A stretch of 64,000 nucleotides of DNA from Mrakia gelida (lineage: Eukaryota; Basidiomycota; Tremellomycetes; Cystofilobasidiales; Mrakiaceae). The DNA lies in NCBI GenBank assembly GCA_024345305.1, contig BRON01000003.1:434001-498000 (forward strand). Direction: 5' to 3'. Within the stretch, counting starts at the first letter, position 1. Each line of letters starts with the position of its first letter. Shown piece by piece: positions 46,724-58,800 of the stretch. The notes beneath the pieces are model-generated. The model saw nothing but the letters and a program-made list of their open reading frames with translations. It did no database searches and was not told where the DNA came from. The position numbers and the translations under genes were made by a program.

Positions 46724-46941
46724 ATGGCCACCATGACCCCACGCGTGATGCTCGTCCAGACTGCTGTCGTCTTTGGGATGTGGAGCTATGCCTCCTACCA
46801 AGCTACGAAGCACTACGACGTGAGCTGCTTTCACTTTTCGTCCCCGCCGTCGTCTCAGCGGTCGAGTCGCTGACCCAAGTTTTGTGCGTTTCCTTTTTCT
46901 CTCTCAAGCTCATAGCTCAGCGAGCAGGCACCAAAAGATGA
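46724..46941 (+). CDS. Small single-pass membrane protein, 42 residues (paralogue B)
   Basis: Exons 46724-46819 and 46909-46941 sum to 129 nt, 42 residues. A hydrophobic helix (VMLVQTAVVFGMWSYASYQ) is followed by ATKHYD and a short basic tail LIAQRAGTKR. The block SYQATKH-x3-IAQR is shared with the upstream gene, so the two are tandem paralogues. The acceptor is AAG rather than CAG. The intron position differs from that of paralogue A. A probable 3'-UTR intron follows. Localisation to the inner mitochondrial membrane is a guess. Confidence 0.62.
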
Positions 46942-46974
46942 GTGAATAGGGTCTCGTGCTTAGCGACTCGAGAA

Positions 46975-47091
46975 GGTGAGCTCGTTCGTTCCAAAGAGAG
47001 AAGTCGAAGACAGTCGACGCTGACGCGCGACATGCGTCGTTCTTTTCTTGCTCTTCGCTTCTCGCTCTGCTTCCGAAGCTCTTCTCACAGT
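46975..47091 (+). other. Probable 3'-UTR intron of paralogue B
   Basis: A GTGAGC donor 34 nt after the stop, a GCTGACG branch site and a pyrimidine tract ending in CACAG at 47091 (an earlier CGAAG is an alternative acceptor). Confidence 0.45.
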
Positions 47092-47408
47092 TCAACAGCT
47101 CTATGAAGGAGAGTCCCAATCGTCTCTGTAGATCTCGCATGATGAGATTTGACGACCCTCTTTCAACTTTGCCTCGTGCGAAAGACAAACGCGACGTTCC
47201 GACGCGTTCTCGCCGTCGCCCTGGCTGCTACTGTCCCATTCCCGCCTAATCTACACGAGCCAAACAGGTCGGCGAGTGTGAAGTTTCCACTCGAGAGGGA
47301 AGAGTCGAGGCCCAGGGAAAGGAGGCCGTCCCCGCCTCTCGCGTCGACGACACTTCCTCGAACGAGACCCAAACGCGACGCACAACCAAAATCGAAGGTA
47401 GTAGTTAC
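47092..47408. other. Convergent 3' flanks, nothing seen
   Basis: The stretch lies between paralogue B and the CBP3 stop. Plus-strand frames here have no domain or splice support. Confidence 0.35.
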
Positions 47409-48840
47409 TTAGATAGTGTCCTTCATGTCCTCCCTGATAGGTACCTCGTCCGAGCCCCTCGCCTTAATATACGCAATCGCCCTCTCCCTCATGATGTCGT
47501 CCCAAACCTTCGCGTCCTCCTCCCTCACCGGCCCAAACGTCCCAATGCCTCCCTTCAGCAGCACCTCGTCCGGGATCGTCTGCATCCTACTCAACTCCCT
47601 CCTCACGAACCCGACCAACTGGTTCAACTCCTCCGGCATCAAACACGGATCCCACGTCTCAGGGATCTCTCCCAGCATCGGAGGACTCTTGAGATCCGTA
47701 GGGACAGGACCGATCCTTCCTTCTCCCTCCATCTTCCCCTCCAAATCCTGAGGTCGGATCTTCCCTCCCATACCGTCCGATTTCCCAATCTTGGAGAGGT
47801 GCTCGACTCGTTTCCTGTCGTTGAGACCGGAGGGGATCTTGACTCCCACGGATCCTTTGGCGAGGCCTCGAGCGCCGAAGACGTTTCGCCAGAGGAAGAG
47901 AGCGAGCTCGGTGTCGTTTCCGAGGATGGCCTGGTCGAAGGAGATTCGGAGACCGGTGAACTGTTCTCCGAACTCGATCATGTACTTCTTGACGAAACGT
48001 TCGGGGATGAGGGGACCGAGGGTTCGTCGCATTCGGACCTCGAGGAGGGAGAAGAAGTGGGTGAGGAGCTCTTCTTGGTAGCGTTTGGCTTCCTTTTTGG
48101 GGAGGGCTCGAAGACGGGGGATGTAGATGCTGTCAGAAAGAGGAAAGGGATAAAAGGTCAGGACAAGAGAGGGGTAGAGAACGAAGAGTCGAGAGAGGGA
48201 GGGAGGGGGATCGAAGGGAGGAGAGGGAGGGAAGGAGGTGAGAGAGCTGAACGAGACTGAAGGACGAACAGGAGGAGGAGCATGTGAACGGAGAACCAGG
48301 CCTGCATGGTCCGAGGTAGTTGACAGTCTGAACGAGAGGAAGAGGAGAAGAAGGAAGGCAGAAGGTGAGCATTTGAGGGAAGGAAGTGGAAGCTCACGAG
48401 CTCAAAAAAAGGGAAGGAGGAAGAGAGAGCTCACCTGTCCAGAAGAAGTCCTCGTTCCTAACCAGTCCATCACTCGCCTGTCCTACAAAGTTCCTGGTAG
48501 CCTCGACGGCGGTTCCTGCTTTACTGTACTTCCTGATGGCCTCGGCGACGGGCTTCAGGATTCTTAGCACCCAGGGAGGGATGTCCTCCTTGACCGCCGT
48601 TTGGATTCCGACTTGGTGCTTGGGTCGAAGGTAGAGGTAGATCGAAGGGTCGTACTTGAGAACGATCTTCTTGCCGGAAGCGTCCAGACCGGAGGACGAA
48701 GGGGTTTGGGTGGCGAGGGATCGGAAGGAGGATTGGAGGAGGAGGAGGGAGGAGGGGGAAGGAGCGAGAGCTCGAGCTGACGAGGAAGACGAGGAGGCGA
48801 GTGTCCGTAAGGATCGAAGAGGGGTGGTGGGAACTCGCAT
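47409..48840 (-). CDS. CBP3: Ubiquinol-cytochrome c chaperone Cbp3
   Basis: Exons (minus) 48840-48435, 48327-48270 and 48129-47409 sum to 1185 nt, 394 residues. The N-terminus (RVPTTPLRSLRTLASSSSS) is a mitochondrial presequence. The Cbp3 domain follows: FWTGDCQLPRTMQAWFSVHM, IYIPRLRALPKKEAKRYQEE, HFFSLLEVRMR and QAILGNDTELALFLWRNVF. The family, with Cbp6, binds mitoribosomes and newly made cytochrome b for complex III assembly. A C-terminal extension (QLVGFVRRELSRMQTIPDE and on) is present as in fungal members. The start is the ATG that opens the presequence. Confidence 0.9.
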
Positions 48841-49223
48841 AAGGGTACGAGGAGCTCTGCGGAAAGAAGGGTGTGCGAGCTGAGAGGGTGTGTCGTTTGT
48901 ACGTCTGAGTCGACGGGGTGGGTGGTTGCAGGAAGGGAGGAGAAGAGCTGAGATCGAGATTTCGAGGAGGAGCGATTGGCTCCGTTTATTCGACGAGACG
49001 TCGGTCTGAAAAACTTCCTGGGTCAATTCGAGGAGCTCGAGATTGATGGAGAGTTATAGATGCGAGGTTCATGAGTGAGAATCTGACCTTTCATTGAGAG
49101 GAAGGACTCAAATCGCGACGCGTCTCATCCGATCGCTCCGTCGTCGCACGAGGGCCCACCAGCTCGCATTCACGCTAGATAAGACATCGTACAACATCAA
49201 ATCCGACCCTGAGAAACCCAAAT
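48841..49223. promoter_or_regulatory. CBP3 upstream region and SPB4 3' flank
   Basis: The 383 bp lie between two minus-strand genes. GACGCGTC occurs near 49118. No coding exon is supported. Confidence 0.35.
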
Positions 49224-52200
49224 CTAAAGATCCCCAAAGTCCATCCCTCCTCCTCCTCCCTCCTCACCACTTTCCCCTCCACTCCCCTCCTCCCCCTCCC
49301 CTCCAGCCAACACCTTCCCACCCATCTTCCCTCCAGCCTTCTCCTCCTTCCTCCTCCTCTTCGTCTCCCTTACAAGCTCCATCCAATCCTCCTTCTCCTC
49401 CCCATCGCTCTCCACAGCAGCAGCAGCCTCGTACGCTTCCACCCCTCCCGCTTCCGAGATCTTGAGCGCCTTCTCAGCAGCCTTCTCGAACGAGCGTTTG
49501 GCGACCTTCTTCTCCTTTCGAACGTCCTTCTCGAGTTTGGAAGCAGTCTTGTTGGACCAGGCGGGAGCGGTGGTGGTGGGTTTGGGCTTCTTGTTCGCTG
49601 GACGAGCGGGACGAGGGAGGGTGAGGGTTTCGAGACGTTGGGTCTCTCGAGGTTTGGAGGCGTAGGCGTAGGCTGACCACTGAGAGAAAGAGAGAGCTCA
49701 CGGATCGAATGGGTCAGATCGAGGAACAAGAACGCGTCGGGAGAGAGAACGAACGAGGAGAGACGAAGAAGAAACTCACGTCGACTTCGGCATCCTTCCA
49801 CACTCGTTCACCTCCCTCGATAACAGCAGGAACCTTCTCGTCTTCATCTTCAGCTCCGACTGTAGGTTCCGAAGCTTCCTCGACGGCCGGCTCCTTCTCC
49901 TCCTCAACAACCGCCTCGCCCTCTCCCTCAACCTTGGTCGACGCGTCCTCCTCGTCAACCACCTCCTCCCCATCAACCACCATCCCCTCCTCATCCACAA
50001 CCTCCCTCTCCTTCCCCTTCCCACCCTTCTCCACCAGTATCCCCGTCCTCTTCCTCCAGTCCTTCACCTCCGGTCCACCAGGCATCCTCAGCAGCCCAAA
50101 GCACTCCGCGACGCCCCCCAGATCGAGATCCTTCACTCGGAAGATGTAGCTGGCTTCGTGTTTCGAGTAGGCTCGGAGGAAGGAGACGAAGGCTTTGAGG
50201 GATCGGTCGTGGAGGTCTCGGTCGGAGAGGAGGATGGTTCGGAGGTGGGGGAGGAGAGGAGAGGAGGAGGAGGGGAGGGGAGGGAGAGGGGGGTGGGGTC
50301 GGAGGGGAATTTTACGGATTTGGAGGAAGTCTGAGGGAGGGAGAAGAGGCGAGAGGAATGCAAGGGTCGGTGATGAGTGATGAGACGACGGGATACCAAC
50401 GGGATGACGAGTCTGGAGAGCTCGAAGGGTCGACGATCAGACTGAAGCGACGCGTCGACGACGCTTCTGGGTTCTCGCCCGCGACCCGGCTCCTCGACGG
50501 TGTCCACCACACGCTGACCTTCTTCCCGTGATAGCCCGCATATCCTCGAGCCGGAAGCAGAAACTAGACTCACCGACATACTCCTCCTCTCGTCCCTTCT
50601 CCAGCAGCACCACCGCTCGTCCCTTCCTCCCAGCTCTCGCCGTCCTTCCAGCTCGATGACTGAAGTTCTTGGGATCCACAGGAGCGTCGTACTGGACGAC
50701 CATGTCGACGTCGGGGAGATCGAGTCCTCGAGCGGCGACGTCCGTGCAGAGAAGTATCGAAGGCGAGAGGGTTGTGGAAGGATGAGTGGAGAAGGAGTGA
50801 AGGACGGAGGTTCGGTGGGTTGGTGGGAGGTGGCCGTGGAGGGAGGAGATGGTGTAGAGGGAGAGAAGAGGGAGTTTGGAGAGGATCTGAAGGAGGAGAT
50901 GAGCGAAGGGAAGGTGGGAAGAGGTCAGTCGGGGAAGAGGAAGACGCGTCGAGGAACGAGCGTGGCAGAGAGGGCACAAAAGAGAACAGAGAGAAAAGGC
51001 GGATTGAGAAGTACGCACTCGGTAGAAATAATCGACAGCCGCGCACGTAGCCATGTAGACAATGAACTTGCTCCCTCCGACAGGCATCCCATCCGCGTCC
51101 TCCCGCAACCTCTCAGCCTCCAAAACCTTCACGAGACTCTCCAGCTTCTCTCCCTTGTCGCACACCAGACTCGTGCTCGTCAGGGTCGCCGGCGTCCGTC
51201 GTTCGATGGTGGTGCTGGTGGAGGGAGCGTTGGGATCCTGATGCAGTGGACGTTTGGATTTCGACTCGACCTTGACGACGATTCGGACGGGGTTTCGAAG
51301 ACCGACTCGGACGAGCTCGGTGAGACCGTCGGTCATGGTTGCTGAGAAGAGACCTGTTCGACGTTGTTTGGGGAGATGGTTGAGGAGACGGGTGAGGGTT
51401 GGGGAGAATCCGAGGTCGAGGAGACTAGGGAAGCGAAACGAAGGAAGGGAGAAATGGGTCAGTTCAATGGACGCGACGGCAAGAGCTGTGAGATTATGTG
51501 GCTCCATACGAGATGCACTATCTTTGTTTCCGGGATCGGAAACCGGAGAGGCTTGAGTGCTGATCTCGAGACGAGTAGCTCGAGTTTCAAGCCTCAACCT
51601 CCTCGCGCGTCGAAGAACGAGCGAAGCGTGGACTCACCGATCGGCCTCGTCCAAAACGAGCACCTCCATTTCCTTCACTCTCACGATACCCTTCCCTCGA
51701 CCCAACAAAAACTCGTCCACTCGCCCTGGAGTGGCAACGACGATGGAGGCTTCGGTTTCGAGGAAACGAGCGAGGTCCTGTCCTGGTGTGGATTCGGACG
51801 AGGAAATGAGGAGGAGAGGAGGAGCGAGAGAGGGATGGGAGAAGAGTTGGAAGATGGAGTGAATCTGGGTGGCGAGTTCACTATAAAAGTCGGAGGGCGA
51901 GGTAGAGGTGAGCAGCAGCTCCAGGGAGGACATCGACGAGGGTGTGGGAGGGAGGAAGTTCGACGAACCGAGTTGGCGAGATAATGAGAGCACCAATTTC
52001 GTCCTTCTTGAGAGGGACAGATCTCCTGAGGATCTTCTCGATAATGGGGATGACGAAGGCGAGGGTCTTCCCGGATCCAGTGACGGCCTGGAGAGAAGAA
52101 CGAAGGAGGGGAGGGAAGGAAGGGTCGAGGTCAGCTCGGGATTTTGGAGCAGCTCTGCTTGTTTGAATCGAAGCTCACCTCTACAACGACGTCTCTGTTT

Positions 52201-52449
52201 CCCATGAACATAGGAATGACACTGGCTTGGACAGGAGTCATCTGGTCGAACTTCATGTCTCGGATTCGCTCAGCCCTGGAGGAAAGCAAGCGAAAGAGGA
52301 GGAGGGAAGGGAGGGGAAGGTCAGCTTCGAGCTCGCGAGAACTTGAGTCGGCGAAACGAAGGGGGGAGAGCTGCTCACACCCAAGGAGTCAGAGGCTGCT
52401 TCAGCGAAGTCCATGGACCGGCGAAGGAAGGGGCTGAGGCCAAAACCAT
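49224..52449 (-). CDS. SPB4: DEAD-box RNA helicase Spb4 (60S ribosome biogenesis)
   Basis: Eight exons on the minus strand; the last two are 50330-49780 and 49679-49224. Helicase motifs in order: Q motif ([14 protein letters not shown]), [14 protein letters not shown] (split by an intron at 51881-51968), [34 protein letters not shown] (written in part: [10 protein letters not shown]) and [10 protein letters not shown]. The region after the core fits Spb4/DDX55 ([17 protein letters not shown]). The C-terminus is acidic and then Lys/Arg-rich. The protein acts in the nucleolus in 27S pre-rRNA processing. The start at 52449 ([13 protein letters not shown]) gives about 751 residues and resembles the N-terminus of homologues; an in-frame ATG at 52572 would add 41 low-complexity residues but lies only 35 bp from the ADE17 start. 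Confidence 0.9.
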
Positions 52450-52607
52450 ATCAGAGTTTCGGGGTTCGTTGGGTGTTGGGGAGCAGCAGGAGGAAGGGGA
52501 GGGAGGGAGGGAAGGTGAAGGCGAAACTGAATTTGAAAGCGTAGTTTTCCTTGATTGACTTTTCGACGACATCTCACAGAGCTGATTGCCCTCAAACCCC
52601 TACAATC
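52450..52607. promoter_or_regulatory. Very short divergent promoter, SPB4 / ADE17
   Basis: Only 158 bp separate the SPB4 start used here from the ADE17 start (35 bp if the upstream SPB4 ATG is used). The SPB4-proximal part is purine-rich on the plus strand. A ribosome-assembly gene and a purine-synthesis gene would share regulation. Confidence 0.45.
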
Positions 52608-55415
52608 ATGTCTTCAGCCCAAGAGAAACCCATCGGTGAGCACCTCTTCCTTCCGGGTCTCGTTGGTAGAGAAGAAACCCTCGCTGATGGACGAACCTCC
52701 CTTCCTCCTCCCCTTCGTTAGCTCTCCTTTCTGTCTACGACAAGACTGGTCTCCTTCCCTTCGCGAAGTCTCTTTCCGAGCTCGGATTCCGACTGCTCGG
52801 ATCTGGAGGAACTGCCAAGATGATCAGGGAGGCTGGTATCGAGATCGAGTGAGTCTCGCGAAGCAAGAGATCAAGGAGAGAACGGAAGGAAGGACAGAGG
52901 GCTGATTGAGATTTCGGTTTCGATGTTTGCTTCGACTAGGGACGTTTCCTCCATCACCAAGGCTCCTGAGATGCTCGGAGGTCGAGTCAAGACTCTTCAC
53001 CCTGCCGTTCACGGAGGTCAGTCGCGTTTTGTCTCTTTGCGGGAGGAGGAAAGAGATCGTCGATGGAACGAAGGGAAGCTGACCTTCCTCCGTCCCTTCC
53101 TTTTCGCTCCTCCTCCTTCGTCCTTCTTCGCTTCCCACTTTTCCACTTCACTTCCTCCAGGTATTCTCTCCCGAGACATCGCTTCCGATCTAGCTGATCT
53201 CGCCGCCAACAAAATCTCCCCCATCACCCTCGTCGTCTGCAACCTCTACCCCTTCGAGGCCACCGTCGCCGCTCCCAACTGCACCCTCGCCGGAGCCATC
53301 GAGGAGATCGATATCGGAGGAGTCACCCTTCTTCGAGCTGCTGCCAAGAACCACGCCCGAGTGTCCATCCTCTCCTCCCCTTCCGACTACGAGACCGTCC
53401 TCGCCGAGTGGAAGGCCGACGGAAAGGTGTCCGAGGAGACCAAGCGAGGACTGGCCCTCAAGGCTTTCGAGATGACCGCCGAGTACGATGGAGCGATTGG
53501 AGACTACTTCAGGAAGGAGTACGCGTCGTTGGGTGGAGAGGGAGACGCTAAGTGCAGCGTTGGAGTCCAGAGGATGCAGTTGAGGTACGGAGCCAACCCG
53601 CATCAGGCTCCCGCTCAGGCTTTCGTTACCAAGGGAGAGCTGCCTATCAAGGGTAAGTTCAACTTTCTATCATCTCGCATCTCGCTCTCAATACTCGTAT
53701 CAAGCCCTCTAGACCTGGTCTCGTCCTCCCTCCCGTCCCTCGTCTCTCGAAACGCGTCCTTCTCGTCCGCGCGAGCTGACCTTTGCCTTTCCTTTCTACT
53801 CTTCCTCCCCGACTTTCTCCGAAACACCAGTCCTCTCTGGATCCCCCGGATACATCAACTACCTCGACGCCCTCAACTCCTACGCTCTCGTCAAGGAGCT
53901 CTCCGCCGCTACCTCCAACCCTACCCTCCCCGCCGCCGCTTCCTTCAAGCACGTCTCTCCCGCTGGAGCTGCTCTTGGTCTCCCTCTCTCCGAGATCGAG
54001 GCCAAGGTCTTCGGAGTCGAGGATCTCTGGGCCAAGCAGGCCCTTACTCCTCTCGCCAGCGCTTACGCTCGAGCTCGAGGTTAGTTTTGAAGCCAACTCG
54101 AACTCCAACACTCGAACTCGCGAAACGAGAGCTGATTCGCATCTTGTTCCTCGTTTTCCCTTTTCGTCCTGTTGCCCTTTGATAGGAGCGGACCGAATGT
54201 CCTCGTTCGGAGACTTCATCGGACTCTCGCACGTCGTCGATTCCGCCACCGCTAGGATCATCAACCGAGAGGTCTCCGACGGTGTTATCGCTCCTGGGTA
54301 CGAGCCCGAGGCGCTCGAGATCCTCAAGAAGAAGAAGGGAGGAAAGTACTGTGTTCTTCAGGTTAGTACCACCCACTTCTTACATCCCTCAGGCTGTTGA
54401 GGTCGAGCGAAGCAGAAGGAATACTCGTCGCGTCGAACCCCCGTCTGACTTTTCTCTTCGTTCGCTTCCATTCTCAGATGGACCCTAACTACATCCCCGG
54501 AGATATCGAGACCCGACAGGTCTACGGAATTTCTCTCCAGCAGAAGAGGAACGACGTCGTCATCGACTCGTCGCTGTTCAGCAACATCGTCACCAAGAAC
54601 AAGGAGGTTCGTCTTTTGCTCGACTCTCGACGCGTCTTCCTTTCTCCTCTTTCCTCCTCACTGACCCGTCTTCGCTTCTTTTTGGTTCCTTTCAGCTCAC
54701 TTCCCAAGCCACCCTCGATCTCCTCGTCGCCACCATCGCTCTGAAGTACACCCAGTCCAACTCTGTCTGCTACGCTCTCAACGGAACCGTCATCGGACTC
54801 GGAGCCGGACAGCAGTCGAGGATCCACTGCACCCGTCTCGCCGGAGACAAGGCCGATAACTGGTGGTTGAGGCACCACCCCAGGGTTCTCTCTCTGCCTT
54901 TCAAGCAGGGAACTAAGAGGGCTGACAAGGGTGAGTCTTTCGTTTCTCTTCCTTCGAGCTCGAGACGCGTCTTTCCCTTCCTTTCCCTCTCGAACCTGCG
55001 CTGACTTCTTCCTCCTCCTCCTCCTCCTTTCTCTTCCCTTCTCCCCTCTTCCTTCTTTCCTCCTCCTCCGCTCCCTTTCGTCCCTCCTCCAGCCAACGCC
55101 ATCGACCTCTTCGTCACCGGAACCGCCTTCGCCTCCTCTCCCTCCGAACACGCTCAATGGGCCTCCCTCTTCGACACCGTCCCCACCCCCCTCACCTCGG
55201 AAGAACGATCCTCCCATATGGCTCTCCTCACCGGAGTCGCTTGCGCTTCAGACGCCTTCTTCCCTTTCCCCGATAACGTCCACCGAGCAAAGAGGTCCGG
55301 AGTCACCTACCTCGGAGCGCCTGGAGGATCCATCATGGACGCTGCTTGCCTCGAGGTCGCGGACGAGTACAACATGGTTTTCGCTAGGACGAACTTGAGG
55401 TTGTTCCACCACTAG
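52608..55415 (+). CDS. ADE17: Bifunctional AICAR transformylase / IMP cyclohydrolase
   Basis: About nine exons, roughly 600 residues, intact. The N-terminal MGS-like cyclohydrolase domain shows [27 protein letters not shown] and [11 protein letters not shown] across three exons. The transformylase domain shows [19 protein letters not shown] (the catalytic Lys-His pair), [13 protein letters not shown] and [19 protein letters not shown]. The enzyme performs the last two steps of de novo purine synthesis in the cytosol, from AICAR to IMP. The stop is at 55413-55415. Length and motif order are normal for fungal Ade16/Ade17. Confidence 0.95.
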
Positions 55416-55869
55416 TTTAGGCTCTTGGTTTGGTTGTGTTTCTCCGTTGTGGTCGTCGTCGTTTTTCTGTTTTGTTGCTTTTCGTTTTGGTTGTGCTTCT
55501 CTTCTCTCTCTCTCTCTCAAAACTTCTTACTCGGTTCAACTCGATCTCTTTGTATATGTTAGCCATCATCCCATCCTTCATCGGACTCAAACACACACTC
55601 TCTCTCTTCTTTACTCGAAGTCGAAAGGAACGAGACGAGAATCGGAGACGTCGCTCTCGTTGCGCTCTTCGTTCGCAAGCAAGATTCATACTCGAGCAGA
55701 TACAGTGAGCAGAAGAGAGATGAACAAAGCACGAATTAAGACTGAGCTGACTAGATTCGAGATAGAGGCGAGCATAGCGAGGGATACAGAAGCGATCAAA
55801 AGATGGAAAGCATAAATGTCGAAGAACGTCGCGTCGCAAGAAATCGAACCGTCCGCTCCTCCCTCCCAA
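55416..55869. other. Convergent 3' flanks of ADE17 and PLB1
   Basis: The region begins with T/G-rich sequence after the ADE17 stop and includes a (TC) run at about 55505-55520. No gene is supported. Confidence 0.35.
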
Positions 55870-58800
55870 CTAGTAAAGGTGGAAAGCAGCTCCAATCACC
55901 AACCCAACGGCCCCGACTCCCCAAGCGGCAACGAAGCCTCGTCCAGCTCCAGACGACCCATCAGCGGTAGTCGAAGTAGAAGGAGTAGGGGTGGAAGCAG
56001 CGGTTGCAGTGGCTCCAAGGTTGGCGAGGAAGGAGGGAACGCTTCCGACGAGGGGCTCGTACTCGGTGGTGGGAGTAGTGTCGTTGATGGTTCCGTCCCT
56101 GAAGAAGAGAAAGAAGAAAGGGGGGAGGAGAAGCGCGTGAGTCTAAGGGAGAGATTCGATACGCGACGGGCAAACGGTCCAGCAAACGAGACTCACCAGC
56201 ACCACTTCCCGAAGCAGTCTCGGCAGGTTTGACTCCTCTCTGATCCACCTCGAGCAACAGCTCGGTCCGCGAGCGCACAAGCGAGGCAGGTAGACCAGTC
56301 GGCGATGGTGTTGTTGAGGGTGAGGGTTCGACCTCCGTTGTAGACGATGTCGAGGGCCTGGCTCGTCTCATACTCGAGCTGGAACGTCGAAGTGTTGGAG
56401 GCAGTCGACTGAGAAGGAGTGTATGGTCAGTTCGAGCAGGGAAGAGTCTTGGAACGAAGGAATCTCACCCAAGGGTAGTTCTGGAGAGCAGGCGAAGGAT
56501 CGAAGAGTCAGTCGAAGTTCTGAATCGAGATCGACGCGACGGAAGCGACTCACGGGAACGTAGATGATGAGAGGAGTAGTGGTGTTGGGTCTCGCGTCGG
56601 AAGCACATCCAAAGAAGACGGGGTGTTGGTTAAGACCGGTGTTGACGAAGGTGTTAGCTCCAGGGATCGCGGGCATGAAGGGAGGGTGGTCGAGTTGAGC
56701 GGAAAGAGCCTGGGGATGCGAAAACGAAACGAGGTCAGATCGAGTCGTCGCTCGCAGAAGAAGGTCGGAGATACGTACGTTAAATCTCTGGTATGTGGTA
56801 GAGATCGCAGTTCCGTTGGGCCACGAGTAGGTGGTGTCGGCGGAGTTATCGAAGGCAAGGATAGCATCGACGCCTCGGACTAGTTTTGGAAGAGAAGTCT
56901 TCGTCAGAATGAAGTCCGATTCTTCGACGGAAAGAGATAAACGCACCAGGGATGAGCAGAGGTTCGAAGGGGATGTTCTGGTTCGTCTCTCCGGCGTCGA
57001 CGAGGGTGATGATTTCGGATTGGGCGAGCTGCGAAGAGGAGCGAGAGATCAGCGACGCGTCCAGGTTTCACGCCCGGCTCCTTCTCTCCTCTCCTCTTCC
57101 CGACGAAGTTCTGAAGCTCACAGGATTCGTCTCGTTCGCAAATCCGTAGAATGGGTTCGGGTAAGTAGCCACATCGTTGTCCGCGTTTCCAATGGCCTGA
57201 AGGACAGCTTCGATGGCGGACGCGAGCACGCCGGAGTCGGAACTGTTGGACGACGCGAGCATAGCGTAGGCTGAGTTGAAGAGGGTACTTGAGGTTCCAA
57301 CGACGAATCCGAGGTTATCCATTCCGATGTAGCACTTGTCGGTCTCGGTGTCCGAAGGAACTCCTCCGTTCATGTTGGTACCGAGGAACGTCGTGTTCAT
57401 GAAAGCTCCGATGATGGGCGAATCTGCTCCTCCTGCTCCTCCTCCGAATCCCCACGAACCGAAGCTGTCGTAGGTGAACTCCCAAATCGTAGCGTTCGTA
57501 GAGACGACAATGGTGTCAGGCTCCCTCTCGGCCGCGATGATGATGGGGAAGGGGACGTTCTCGGCGGGAAGACCAGCGAGATCAGAGAGAGTGAGGTTGG
57601 GGGTTTCTTGAGGTCCGTATTGGTTGGGGAAGAGGTCTAGAAAACGATGATAAACGAAGGAACAGAAGTCAGGATCGAGGGAGGGACGAGGACGAAGAAA
57701 GAGGATGATCGAAGGGAAGGACGAGGACGAAGAGAAAGAAGGATCGAAGGCAGGGACGACGACGCGTCGAGCGGTTTTGGAGGACGAAAACTCACGAGCC
57801 GAAAGAGCGAGACCCCAGTAGTCGGTCTGCGAAAAAGCATCGAGATGATGTCAGAATAAGAAGGAATCAACAAGGAGGAGGACGGCTCGTCGCGTCAAAC
57901 TCACGATCTGAGTCTCGAATCCTTGAGCTCCCTTCGAAGCAACCTCGGAAACGAGGTCGGCGAAATAACGAGTCGTCCCCAAGAATCCAGAGACATCGGG
58001 AATCACGAGGTTGTCCGAGAGGTTCCAAACGTTCTGTGCGAGATCGGGGATGGTTCGGTTCTGGTTGGCCATGTAAGATCCGACCAGCCAGCTGCCTCCG
58101 CTGTGGGAACGAGGAAAAAGTGCGCGAACCAGAAGCAGAGTCAGCCGAGCTCGAGCTCAGAAGTACGAGCGAGGATTTCGTGAGACGCGAAAGGAAGAGG
58201 GACGAACGAAAGACCAGCGATGTACGACGCGACCTCTCCGATCCCTCCAGTTCCAGCAGCGATGGCTTCCTACAGAAACGAAACAACCACCGAAACACAG
58301 TCAGCTTCCGATTCCGCCCCTGGCACTCAAATTTGCCCTCGCACCTCCACACGGCAATTAGTTGAAGCTCGAGAAACGCGCTGGGATGACGCGTCCATCC
58401 CCTCACTCGCTCCCTCCCCCTCCCCTTCTCCCCCACCGGATCCCCCCTCCTTCTTCTCGATCAAAGGCCTGGAAAGAGAAAAGTTCTCACCTCGTTCCTG
58501 AAATCCGTCCCCCAGAGCCCACCTCCACCTGAGATCTGAGCTCGGTAACCTCCACCTGAAAAAGCGAGGCCAACGTTGGGCGAGGAGGAGGTTGGTGAGC
58601 TCGAGTTGAGGTTGAGGTTCAGCGTCGAAGCAGAGATGTTGAGACCCGAGAGGTAGTTGAGGAATCGATCGGGGTTGAGACGGGTTTGGATGTGATCGTT
58701 TTCGACGTAAGAGATGTTCTGGGAAAGTGGAGGGAGAGGGAAGCAAAGAAGTGAAAAGAGAGGGGAGGGAAGTCAGCGCAAGCGACGACGACTCGACTGC

